A stretch of 20,422 nt of DNA from Ruminococcus sp. UBA1780 (GTDB lineage Bacteria; Bacillota; Clostridia; Oscillospirales; Ruminococcaceae). Made by a program: the position numbers and the translations under genes. Positions 14,504 to 20,422 of this stretch are shown here, in pieces; the stretch's first letter is position 1, and each line of letters starts with the position of its first letter. The stretch is from assembly GCA_002315235.1 (NCBI GenBank), contig DCGK01000033.1, positions 1 to 20,422 on the forward strand, written 5' to 3'. Under the pieces are notes generated by a model. The model was not told where the DNA came from. It did not search any database and saw only the letters and a list, made by a program, of their open reading frames with translations.

Positions 14504-16210
14504 TTATCTGTTGTTAGCTGTTACGTTGTTTACTGTATGCTGGATTGTTTTTGAAATTTCATCAATTGAGCTTACACACTTGTCAATTGCATATCCTGAT
14601 TCAGAATTCTTTGTTACAAACTTGTCAAGGTTGAGAATGATCTTGCGTATAAGCTCAAGAGTACTTGCGATTTCAGTGATTGTTTCTCTTGAAACACCCT
14701 TAGGATTGTTGCAGGCATCAATCATCTGAGTGATAACCTTGTTGATTGTTTTAGCGGCTTCAGCAGTCTTGTCATTGTTTGAATAGATTGAAACAGCTTC
14801 TTTTCTGATGAGTGTAATCTGGTCTGTGAGAGAAGGCATATTTTCCCTGATAATCTTTTCAACTGAATCAAGTGTCTGTTTGATTCCGGTAACTGCAACA
14901 GATTCGTTTCCTGAAATATTGCGTACATAGTATACGCAGTTTTCTTTTATGTTTGTACCGTGGAATACAGAAACAGCCATTTCCTGACATGTTTTGTTAC
15001 CGCATGCACGGCAGTTGATATTTTTGTCTGCATCTGTAAACTTGAGCATTGAGTTGTATACAGCATTGAGGTTTTCGACGCTCGGAGAATGAAGACCGTT
15101 TGTCTTCGGCTGATATTTTCTGAGGTACATATCGAGCTTAAGCTCCTTGTCAAATTCCCTGAAGAGCCTGTCGCCCTTGTTGCCGAAGCCGAGAAGACCG
15201 TTCTGACGCTTTTCAGCGTCTTTTCTTGTTACGTCCATTACGTTTGAAATAACTCCCGGAGGGGATACTCTGAAGTCGGTGTTAATACCGATACCGCCGT
15301 TGCATCCTTCATCACAGCTGAGCACTTCAAATACATCCGGAATGTATTTCTGTGTTTCAGGCTTAAGGTACTGGCCAAGCTGATAATATGTTTTTGAGAT
15401 ACCGTCAACATTTGCAATATTACTTTCAGGACGATACATGTGGATGTTTTCCTTAAGTCCCTTTGGCTTACAGTAGAGAGCACCCATGAGTCCCTGCCTG
15501 TGAGTGAATTCAAAGCTGAATCCCTGACCTGTATTTGCAAAGGAAATCTGCCTTTTTTCGAAGTATTCCTTCATGCGTCTGAATGTTACATTGTACTGAA
15601 TGAGCTTAGTCTGTTCAAACTCGTCCTTGCGTCCGGGACAAGGTCCGAGGTAAGCAAACTCTGAAGTGTCCTTCAGCTTGAACTTTGCATAAATTGCCAT
15701 GCAGGCAGCAGGACTGTGTACAGGTGAAAGCTTTTCAAGCAGAGCATGATTGTGCTTTTCTGCATAGCTTACAACTGAAGAACATGATGACGAGATGTAT
15801 TTGTCAGTCAGCTTGCTGCTTACAGAACGAAGCTGAGCCCATGTGGCAATATCTGCGCCGAAGGAAACGTCATATATCTTTCTGATTCCCTGTGTATAGA
15901 ACCATTTGAGAACATCCTGCCATACATCAGGGAAAGCTACTCTGATTGAAGGATCAACAAGAAGTGAAACCTTTCCTTTATTGCTGTACATGTCTTCAAT
16001 GAAATCTTCATAATCATCTTCAAAATCCCTTGCTCCGTGAGGACATTTTCTCAGACATTCACCGCAGTATATGCAGTTAGCGGGATTTACAGATACGTAA
16101 TTTTTGCCTTCCGGAGTGGTAGCTGGTACACAAGCTTCGGGTGCAGGACAAATTCTGATACAAGCGTTACACGCGATACATTTTTGCGGATTAACTTTTA
16201 TAATTTCCAT
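14504..16210 (-). CDS. [FeFe]-hydrogenase-like iron-sulfur protein, probable redox/H2 sensor
   Basis: A 568-residue cytosolic protein. Two [4Fe-4S] ferredoxin motifs (Cys11/14/17/21 and Cys46/49/52/56) precede a hydrogenase large-subunit domain (about 80-380). Its four H-cluster cysteines are in place: Cys143 (S-S-S-C-S-S), Cys191 (G-P-C-P-G-R-K), Cys299 and Cys303 (S-C-D-E-G-C-N-G-G). The residue before Cys143, a proton-transfer Cys in catalytic enzymes, is Ser. A further [4Fe-4S] motif follows (Cys400, Cys403, Cys408, Cys425), then about 135 residues of predicted helix without a kinase, phosphatase or PAS domain. This fits the HydS-like putative sensory hydrogenases of groups C/D rather than a bulk hydrogen producer. 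No maturase genes or electron-transfer subunits lie nearby. AAGGAGG lies 34 bases upstream of the ATG with a hairpin between. An electron-transfer role cannot be excluded. Confidence 0.82.
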   Translation of the reverse strand: MEIIKVNPQKCIACNACIRICPAPEACVPATTPEGKNYVSVNPANCIYCGECLRKCPHGARDFEDDYEDFIEDMYSNKGKVSLLVDPSIRVAFPDVWQDVLKWFYTQGIRKIYDVSFGADIATWAQLRSVSSKLTDKYISSSCSSVVSYAEKHNHALLEKLSPVHSPAACMAIYAKFKLKDTSEFAYLGPCPGRKDEFEQTKLIQYNVTFRRMKEYFEKRQISFANTGQGFSFEFTHRQGLMGALYCKPKGLKENIHMYRPESNIANVDGISKTYYQLGQYLKPETQKYIPDVFEVLSCDEGCNGGIGINTDFRVSPPGVISNVMDVTRKDAEKRQNGLLGFGNKGDRLFREFDKELKLDMYLRKYQPKTNGLHSPSVENLNAVYNSMLKFTDADKNINCRACGNKTCQEMAVSVFHGTNIKENCVYYVRNISGNESVAVTGIKQTLDSVEKIIRENMPSLTDQITLIRKEAVSIYSNNDKTAEAAKTINKVITQMIDACNNPKGVSRETITEIASTLELIRKIILNLDKFVTKNSESGYAIDKCVSSIDEISKTIQHTVNNVTANNR

Positions 16211-16251
16211 GATGTGTACACAAGACTGTACGAGAACAGTCCATCCTCCTT
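16211..16251 (-). promoter_or_regulatory. Offset ribosome binding site with intervening hairpin
   Basis: On the minus strand AAGGAGG (16245-16251) is 34 bases upstream of the hydrogenase-like ATG. Between them lie GACTGT-TCTCGT-ACAGTC (16224-16241, 6-bp stem) and the palindrome TGTGTACACA (16213-16222). No in-frame ATG, GTG or TTG lies nearer the ribosome site. Folding of the hairpin would shorten the gap to about 16 bases, so structure may control translation. Confidence 0.6.
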
Positions 16252-16441
16252 AATAGTATTTTTTGAAATGATATGCTAAAATATGATTTGTGCATTGTGC
16301 AGAATGAAACTGCATAAACTGTATTAAATTTTGTGAAACAGCGAAAATGCACTAATAATTATTTTTACTAACATACATTTATTCTATCATACTGACGTTA
16401 AAATGTCAATGAAAAAAGTCTATTTATTATAAAAGTAAGAG
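16252..16441. other. Intergenic spacer, no gene
   Basis: An AT-rich spacer between divergent genes. It should hold the promoter of the hydrogenase-like gene, but no convincing -35/-10 pair was found. A small hairpin TGCAG-AATGAAA-CTGCA and a single TTGTGAA half-site (16331-16337) are visible; neither is strong enough to call as an operator. Confidence 0.4.
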
Positions 16442-16470
16442 TTGATTTTTGAGAGTATCAGTAGTATAAT
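16442..16470 (+). promoter_or_regulatory. Promoter of the DAHP synthase gene
   Basis: TTGATT (16442-16447), 17 bases, TATAAT (16465-16470). The leader is about 64 bases, with a small stem GAATCT/AGATTC (16472-16498). It is too short for a T-box or a classical attenuator. Confidence 0.8.
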
Positions 16471-16540
16471 TGAATCTGTGCATCTGTGATGAAGATTCAT
16501 CCGGGCTGTACATTAAAAAAATTATGTGAGGTGTTATTTT

Positions 16541-17569
16541 ATGGGAATGGATTTTAGCAGAAAACTGCCGATTCCAAAGGAAATCAAGGAACAGTTTCCT
16601 ATTGATGAAAAAATAAAAAAAATCAAGGAAGAAAAAGACCGTGAGCTCAGAGATGTTTTTACCGGAAAGTCAGACAGGTTTGTTCTTGTTATCGGGCCTT
16701 GTTCTGCAGACAACGAGGATTCAGTAATTGACTATGTTTCACGTCTTTCAGCAGTTCAGGAAAAAGTAAAGGATAAAATAATTATAGTACCAAGAATATA
16801 TACAAACAAGCCAAGGACTACAGGTGAAGGTTATATGGGTATGGTTCATCAGCCTGACCCTGAAAAGAAGGAAGACCTTATAGGAGGAATTATTTCTGTA
16901 AGAAAACTCCATACAAGAGCCATTTCTGAATCAGGACTTCTCTGCGCTGATGAAATGCTGTATCCTGAGAACGCAAGATATCTTGATGACCTTCTCGGAT
17001 ACTGTGCAATCGGAGCACGTTCTGTGGAAAACCAGCAGCACAGACTTGTTGCAAGCGGCATGGATATTCCTGTTGGTATGAAGAATCCTACAAGCGGTGA
17101 CATTTCAGTTATGCTTAACTCAATCAAGGCAGCTCAGGTTCCTCATACCTTTATCTACAGAGGATGGGATGTTACTACATCAGGAAATGATATTGCCCAC
17201 GCAATTCTCAGAGGATATGTTGACAATGACGGCAGATCGCATGCCAACTATCATTACGAGGATATGATACAGCTTTTTGATATGTATCAGAAGAGAAATC
17301 TCAGCAACGTTGCTCTTATTGTTGATACAAACCACGCAAATTCAGGAAAAAAGCCTCTTGAGCAGATTCGAATAAGCAAGGAAATTCTTCACAGCTGCAG
17401 ACATTCTGCAGATATCAGAAGCATGGTCAGAGGTCTTATGATTGAAAGCTACATTGAAGAAGGATGTCAAAAAATTGGTGATGGTGTCTATGGTAAATCC
17501 ATCACAGATCCATGTCTAGGATGGGATGCTTCAGAAAAATTAATATATGATATAGCAGAAATGGTATAA
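16541..17569 (+). CDS. 3-deoxy-7-phosphoheptulonate (DAHP) synthase, class I
   Basis: A 342-residue cytosolic enzyme that condenses phosphoenolpyruvate and erythrose 4-phosphate, the first step of aromatic amino acid synthesis. Visible motifs are I-G-P-C-S-A (51-56), P-R-T-T-G-E-G-Y-M-G (91-100), G-A-R-S-V-E-N-Q-Q-H-R (PEP site), G-M-K-N-P-T-S-G, and D-T-N-H-A-N-S-G-K-K-P with the metal-site His. The length fits the AroF/G/H family and there is no chorismate mutase or ACT domain. The in-frame GTG at 16526 lies before the GAGGTG ribosome site (16528-16533), so the ATG at 16541 is the start. Codon choice changes abruptly in the last 36 codons (from about 17,461), where CAA, GGT, CCA, CTA and TTA appear; see findings. 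No other shikimate gene is nearby. Confidence 0.95.
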   Translation: MGMDFSRKLPIPKEIKEQFPIDEKIKKIKEEKDRELRDVFTGKSDRFVLVIGPCSADNEDSVIDYVSRLSAVQEKVKDKIIIVPRIYTNKPRTTGEGYMGMVHQPDPEKKEDLIGGIISVRKLHTRAISESGLLCADEMLYPENARYLDDLLGYCAIGARSVENQQHRLVASGMDIPVGMKNPTSGDISVMLNSIKAAQVPHTFIYRGWDVTTSGNDIAHAILRGYVDNDGRSHANYHYEDMIQLFDMYQKRNLSNVALIVDTNHANSGKKPLEQIRISKEILHSCRHSADIRSMVRGLMIESYIEEGCQKIGDGVYGKSITDPCLGWDASEKLIYDIAEMV

Positions 17570-17613
17570 AAAAATCTCCCGGAAAACTGAAACAAGTCTA
17601 GTTCTCCGGGAGT
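17570..17613 (-). terminator. Bidirectional terminator between aroF-type gene and xerD
   Basis: CTCCCGGAAAACT pairs with AGTTCTCCGGGAG (one mismatch, 11-base loop). On the minus strand it is followed by ATTTTTTT, a good T-run for xerD. On the plus strand the tail TTATTAATTTC is weaker. Confidence 0.88.
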
Positions 17614-17630
17614 TATTAATTTCTAAATAA

Positions 17631-18506
17631 TTAATGTCTTGGATGAGCCTTGGCATAAACCTCTCTGATCCTGCTGTGGTTCATATTTACATATATCTGA
17701 GTTGTAGAAATATCTGAATGACCAAGCATCTCCTGTACCGCCCTTAAATCAGCACCATTCTCCACAAGATGAGCTGCAAAGGAATGTCTCAAGGTATGCG
17801 GTGTAATGTCTGAATCAATTCCAGCCTTCTTAGCATAATACTTGATAAGCTTCCAAAAGCCCTGTCTGCTCATCGGTTGACCAGAGCAGTTAACAAAAAG
17901 CGTAATACAGTTTGCATCGTCAAGCATTGCGTTTCTTGATTCGCCAATATATCTGTTCAAAGCGTACTTTGCTTCACCGCCAAAAGGAATTACTCTTTCC
18001 TTGTGCGCATCCCTGCACACGATATATCCCATAGCCATATTAACATCAGTCTCAGAAAGATTGATAAGCTCAGATACTCTGATGCCAGTTGCATACAAAA
18101 GCTCAAGCATAGCCTTATCTCTGATTTCTTTTGGAGAATCACCCTTAGGCTGTTCAAGCAGTCTCACAACCTCCTCTGTTGTAAGTATTTCTGGGAGCTT
18201 CTTCTCAATCTTAGGTGACTTAAGAGAAATCGATATATCCTCAGGTGCAATACCCTCTTTTACCAGATAATGGAAAAATGCTTTTATCGAAGCAACATTT
18301 CTGGAAACAGTTGCTGGCTTAAAACCCTGATCCTTAAGGCTGCTAATGTAAGCACTTAAATCATCCTCTGTAATCTGAGGTATACTCTTTGACCCAACGA
18401 AATTATTCAGCTTGGTCAAATCCCTTCGATAAGACATCTCTGTGTTCTTAGACATCTTTTTTACATTATGTAAATAATTTATGAATCCTGTAATTTCCTT
18501 TTCCAT
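17631..18506 (-). CDS. xerD: Tyrosine recombinase XerD-like
   Basis: A 291-residue site-specific recombinase. An N-terminal SAM-like core-binding domain (about 1-85) and a catalytic domain (about 106-285) carry the residues Arg143 (A-T-G-I-R-V-S-E-L), Lys169, His237 and Arg240 (P-H-T-L-R-H-S-F), His263 (L-G-H-S-D) and the nucleophile Tyr272. The length and the absence of an integrase extension fit the housekeeping XerD that resolves chromosome dimers at dif with XerC. The open frame extends 14 codons further, but the ATG at 18506 gives the normal family N terminus and lies seven bases after a consensus -10 box, with no Shine-Dalgarno site; translation may be leaderless. It is preceded on the same strand by a NUDIX gene. 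Confidence 0.92.
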   Translation of the reverse strand: MEKEITGFINYLHNVKKMSKNTEMSYRRDLTKLNNFVGSKSIPQITEDDLSAYISSLKDQGFKPATVSRNVASIKAFFHYLVKEGIAPEDISISLKSPKIEKKLPEILTTEEVVRLLEQPKGDSPKEIRDKAMLELLYATGIRVSELINLSETDVNMAMGYIVCRDAHKERVIPFGGEAKYALNRYIGESRNAMLDDANCITLFVNCSGQPMSRQGFWKLIKYYAKKAGIDSDITPHTLRHSFAAHLVENGADLRAVQEMLGHSDISTTQIYVNMNHSRIREVYAKAHPRH

Positions 18507-18513
18507 GCTTGCC

Positions 18514-18542
18514 ATTATAATAGCATTGACCGAGAAAATCAA
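18514..18542 (-). promoter_or_regulatory. xerD promoter, -10 box seven bases before the ATG
   Basis: On the minus strand TTGATT (18537-18542), 17 bases, TATAAT (18514-18519), then seven bases and the ATG (18504-18506). Transcription would start at or next to the A of the ATG, so the mRNA would have essentially no leader. Confidence 0.7.
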
Positions 18543-18588
18543 ATCCAAAAATCCTTATTTTTAGGCTATTTTCAAGGGTTTTTCCGCA

Positions 18589-18640
18589 AAAATCACAACA
18601 TATTCAAACCCTTGACTTTGACAGTCACAATATGTTGTGA
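18589..18640 (-). terminator. Terminator of the NUDIX gene, with operator-like repeats
   Basis: CACAACATAT (18594-18603) and ATATGTTGTG (18630-18639) pair exactly over a 26-base loop that contains a further TGACT/AGTCA stem. On the minus strand the stem is followed by ATTTTTGCGG. The right arm is also a TCACAA-N4-TTGTGA inverted repeat (18625-18640). Confidence 0.65.
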
Positions 18641-18693
18641 AAAAAAATTTTATAAAAAAATTTTAACAATTTATGTCAATTTCATTACGTTAA

Positions 18694-19239
18694 CTAGATA
18701 TGTAAAATCTGATAAGCCATTATACTTGATATAGTTTTTGAGTCTTCGATGGCACCAGACTTAATTAACGAGTTAAGCTCATCAATTGTGTATGCTTTAA
18801 CATCAATAAACTCATCTTCATCCAGATGCTGTTCAGTTTTAACAAGATTTTCCGCAACAAAAATAGCTATCTTTTCATTACTAAAAGCAACTGCAGTTCT
18901 TACATCGACCAAATGAGTCAATTTTTCACTTTTGTATCCAGTCTCCTCTTCAAGTTCCCTTGCAGCAGCAACCATATAATCCTCAGAAGTAGAATTCCTA
19001 CCTCCTGCAGGTATTTCAAGGGTATATCTGTCTAGTGCATTCCTAAACTGCCTTACCATAAGTATTCTCCCATCCTCCAAAACAGGAATTACTGCAGCCG
19101 CACCTTTATGTTCCAAATAATCATATATTGCTTCTCTTCCATCTGGAAGAATTATGGTATCCTCATACATATCAAAAATACGCGCTTTTTTTACTAGTTT
19201 TCGATCAACTCTTGTATAATCACCCATCTTCTTTTCCAT
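18694..19239 (-). CDS. NUDIX hydrolase, probable ADP-ribose pyrophosphatase
   Basis: A 181-residue cytosolic enzyme that would cleave ADP-ribose to AMP and ribose 5-phosphate. The NUDIX box is complete: Gly80, Glu86, Arg94, Glu95, Glu98, Glu99 and Gly101 in G-x5-E-x7-R-E-L-x-E-E-x-G. The surrounding layout (Y-L-E-H-K-G-A-A-A-V-I-P before, and the D-V-R-T-A-V-A-F-S loop after) fits the NudF/YqkG group of about 180 residues. AAAGGAG six to seven bases before the ATG fixes the start; a second ATG four codons later is possible. It lies upstream of xerD, separated by a structured terminator, so the two are probably separate transcripts. No clear promoter was found in the 117-base gap upstream. Confidence 0.9.
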   Translation of the reverse strand: MEKKMGDYTRVDRKLVKKARIFDMYEDTIILPDGREAIYDYLEHKGAAAVIPVLEDGRILMVRQFRNALDRYTLEIPAGGRNSTSEDYMVAAARELEEETGYKSEKLTHLVDVRTAVAFSNEKIAIFVAENLVKTEQHLDEDEFIDVKAYTIDELNSLIKSGAIEDSKTISSIMAYQILHI

Positions 19240-19324
19240 CGACTACTCCTTTAATATAGCAACTCAAAACAAAACTTAGTATAAGACAATTCAAAGCAAA
19301 AAATCGCAAAAATAATGTAGAATA

Positions 19325-19350
19325 AAAGCATGGCATAAAAGCCATGCTTT
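19325..19350 (-). terminator. Terminator of the response regulator gene
   Basis: AAAGCATGGC and GCCATGCTTT pair exactly around ATAAAA, directly after the stop codon. TTATTC follows on the minus strand. Confidence 0.8.
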
Positions 19351-19356
19351 AAATTA

Positions 19357-20088
19357 TTATACAATCTCTTTTAATTTGGATAGTACATCCGACTTATTAA
19401 CAGGCTTTACAAGGTAGCCCTGAGGCTTTAATGAAAGGCATTCCATAACCTTACCCTTGTCATTAATTCCTGTTGCAAAAATAATCGGTACTCTCTTACC
19501 ATTCTCTGTACTTCTAATAAGCTGGAAGGTGGTCCCTCCATCCCATTCTGGCATCATATAGTCCAGTATAATAGCATCAGGCTTCTGCTTCTCCAAAAAT
19601 TTAAGCGCAAGCTTACCAGACTTAACAGCCGTTACAGTATAGGTATCTTCAAGAAATGATCTCATGGTTTTGAGAACCACAGGGTCATCATCAATTATGA
19701 GGATATGTTTTTCCTCAATTTCTCTAAGGTCAATAACACCGGCAATAGCCTGCTTAATAGAGTTCTCATCTGCATCTACATCAATAACTCTGTCAGCCCC
19801 AGGCTTAACATTCTGCTCGAATATTTCCCTGTCAGATTCATCTCCAATAACAAGCATAGGAAGATACTTATATGTATCATCCTCTCTTAAATCCATTATT
19901 CCAAAAAGTCTCTGTCTGTTAACATTTTCTATATGAACAATAATAACGTCAGCAGCAAAGGCCGTTTCAAACATGATAGTACTACCGCTAGAAAGCATCG
20001 CTGTTCTAACCTGTACTCCCGGTGGCATTATTTTTTTTATAGTTTCAAGTGCCTGTGGCCTGGTGGCCAGCAATAATACTCTAACCAT
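19357..20088 (-). CDS. Two-receiver response regulator without output domain
   Basis: A 243-residue cytosolic signalling protein. The C-terminal half (about 127-243) is a canonical receiver: acidic pocket D133-D135, phospho-acceptor Asp176 (I-I-L-D-Y-M-M-P), Thr206 and Lys228 (L-V-K-P). The N-terminal half (about 1-120) has the same strand-helix pattern, but its acceptor position reads H-I-E in V-I-I-V-H-I-E (48-54), so it is a degenerate pseudo-receiver. There is no DNA-binding, cyclase or other output domain, so it probably acts by protein contact or phosphotransfer. No histidine kinase lies in the window. The gene follows an aminotransferase gene after 55 bases and GGAAGG serves as ribosome site, so the two may share a transcript. 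The biological signal is unknown. Confidence 0.88.
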   Translation of the reverse strand: MVRVLLLATRPQALETIKKIMPPGVQVRTAMLSSGSTIMFETAFAADVIIVHIENVNRQRLFGIMDLREDDTYKYLPMLVIGDESDREIFEQNVKPGADRVIDVDADENSIKQAIAGVIDLREIEEKHILIIDDDPVVLKTMRSFLEDTYTVTAVKSGKLALKFLEKQKPDAIILDYMMPEWDGGTTFQLIRSTENGKRVPIIFATGINDKGKVMECLSLKPQGYLVKPVNKSDVLSKLKEIV

Positions 20089-20143
20089 TTACTTATTCCT
20101 TCCAGAAAAAAATCTTAACGGATTATTTATACAGAATTATCCT

Positions 20144-20422
20144 TTATAGAAATTTCTCAATACTAACAAGCTTTACAGATGTTACAAAAATATCTGCTGC
20201 AACAGCCAGTTCTTCAGGAGTCGGGAACGATGGAGCAATTCTAATATTACTATCTTTAGGATCATTTCCATATGGGAAGGTTGCTCCAGCTCCAGTCATA
20301 GTAACACCAGCTTCCTTTGCCTTAGCCACAATAGCTTTAGCACAGCCCTCAAGGGCGTCAAATGACACGAAATAGCCTCCCTTAGGCTTAACCCAGCTTC
20401 CTATCTCCAGACCGCCCAGCTC
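20144..20422 (-). CDS. AspT-like aminotransferase, C-terminal end only
   Basis: The last 92 residues of a fold-type I PLP-dependent aminotransferase; the frame is open to the window edge, so the GTG at 20368 is internal. The W-V-K-P-K-G-G-Y-F-V segment, the G-A-T-F-P-Y-G block and the N-I-R-I-A-P-S-F-P-T-P-E-E-L stretch with its substrate-carboxylate Arg match the AspT-like aspartate aminotransferase subgroup (the Corynebacterium AspT type) better than classical AspC. The PLP lysine lies outside the window. It is upstream of the two-receiver regulator gene on the same strand. Aspartate as substrate is inferred from the subgroup. Confidence 0.8.
   Translation of the reverse strand, partial: ELGGLEIGSWVKPKGGYFVSFDALEGCAKAIVAKAKEAGVTMTGAGATFPYGNDPKDSNIRIAPSFPTPEELAVAADIFVTSVKLVSIEKFL

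Noticed and set aside
16191..16244. 17-codon leader peptide overlapping the hydrogenase-like start
   Set aside because: Its ATG directly touches the Shine-Dalgarno sequence, leaving no spacing for normal initiation, and the peptide has no recognisable features.
16331..16337. TTGTGAA as a Rex site controlling the hydrogenase-like gene
   Set aside because: Only one half-site is present; the partner TTCACAA is missing at the right spacing.
16471..16540. T-box or peptide attenuator before the DAHP synthase gene
   Set aside because: The leader is about 64 bases with only one short stem; no T-box sequence or run of aromatic codons is present.

Overview
The window looks like the chromosome of a low-GC anaerobic gut or rumen Clostridia. 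The evidence is Shine-Dalgarno sites of GGAGG type, TTGAnn-17-TATAAT promoters, an [FeFe]-hydrogenase-like protein, a FeoA-FeoB fusion, ECF-type vitamin uptake and many hairpin terminators. Positions 1 to about 17,460 look Ruminococcus-like in protein style and codon use. From about 17,461 to the end the sequence is visibly more AT-rich and uses other synonymous codons (CAA, CCA, GGT, CTA), and the genes (xerD, NUDIX, two-REC regulator, AspT-like aminotransferase) look more like Lachnospiraceae. The change falls inside the conserved 3' end of the DAHP synthase gene, so either a recombination event or an assembly chimera is possible. No tRNA, rRNA, CRISPR array or intact insertion sequence was found. 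The taxonomic statements are inference.

Layout. Positions 1-1230 hold the 3' part of a Y-family DNA polymerase gene (UvrX type) overlapping a YolD-like gene. Positions 1308-1931 (minus) encode a membrane protein with two DUF1294-like halves. Positions 2114-4610 are an iron uptake operon: a fused FeoA-FeoB and a 48-residue Cys-rich FeoB partner. Positions 4733-6663 are a purine base salvage operon (hypoxanthine phosphoribosyltransferase plus an AzgA-type purine permease). Positions 6744-7256 (minus) and 7380-8711 (plus) are a divergent pair: an ECF transporter S component and a MocR-type regulator that lacks the PLP-binding lysine. A 70-base three-way-junction element covers the end of the regulator gene. 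Positions 8789-10828 are deoB and a purine nucleoside phosphorylase gene, a nucleoside breakdown pair.

Positions 10902-16210 carry three minus-strand genes: a large zinc-ribbon protein with three 60-residue repeats, a PASTA domain and W-S-x-W segments; a DUF445 membrane protein; and a hydrogenase-like iron-sulfur protein with a helical C-terminal tail, probably a redox or H2 sensor. Positions 16541-17569 (plus) encode DAHP synthase. Positions 17631-20422 (minus) carry xerD, an ADP-ribose pyrophosphatase gene, a two-receiver response regulator gene and the 3' end of an aminotransferase gene.

The clearest theme is purine salvage: the permease brings in bases, the phosphorylase frees bases and ribose 1-phosphate from nucleosides, phosphopentomutase converts the sugar phosphate to ribose 5-phosphate, and the phosphoribosyltransferase rebuilds nucleotides. 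No defence system or secretion system was recognised. The most unusual items are the lysine-less MocR regulator next to a vitamin-type transporter, the 70-base structured element, the membrane-less zinc-ribbon/PASTA protein, the hydrogenase-like sensor with an offset ribosome binding site, and the predicted leaderless xerD start.
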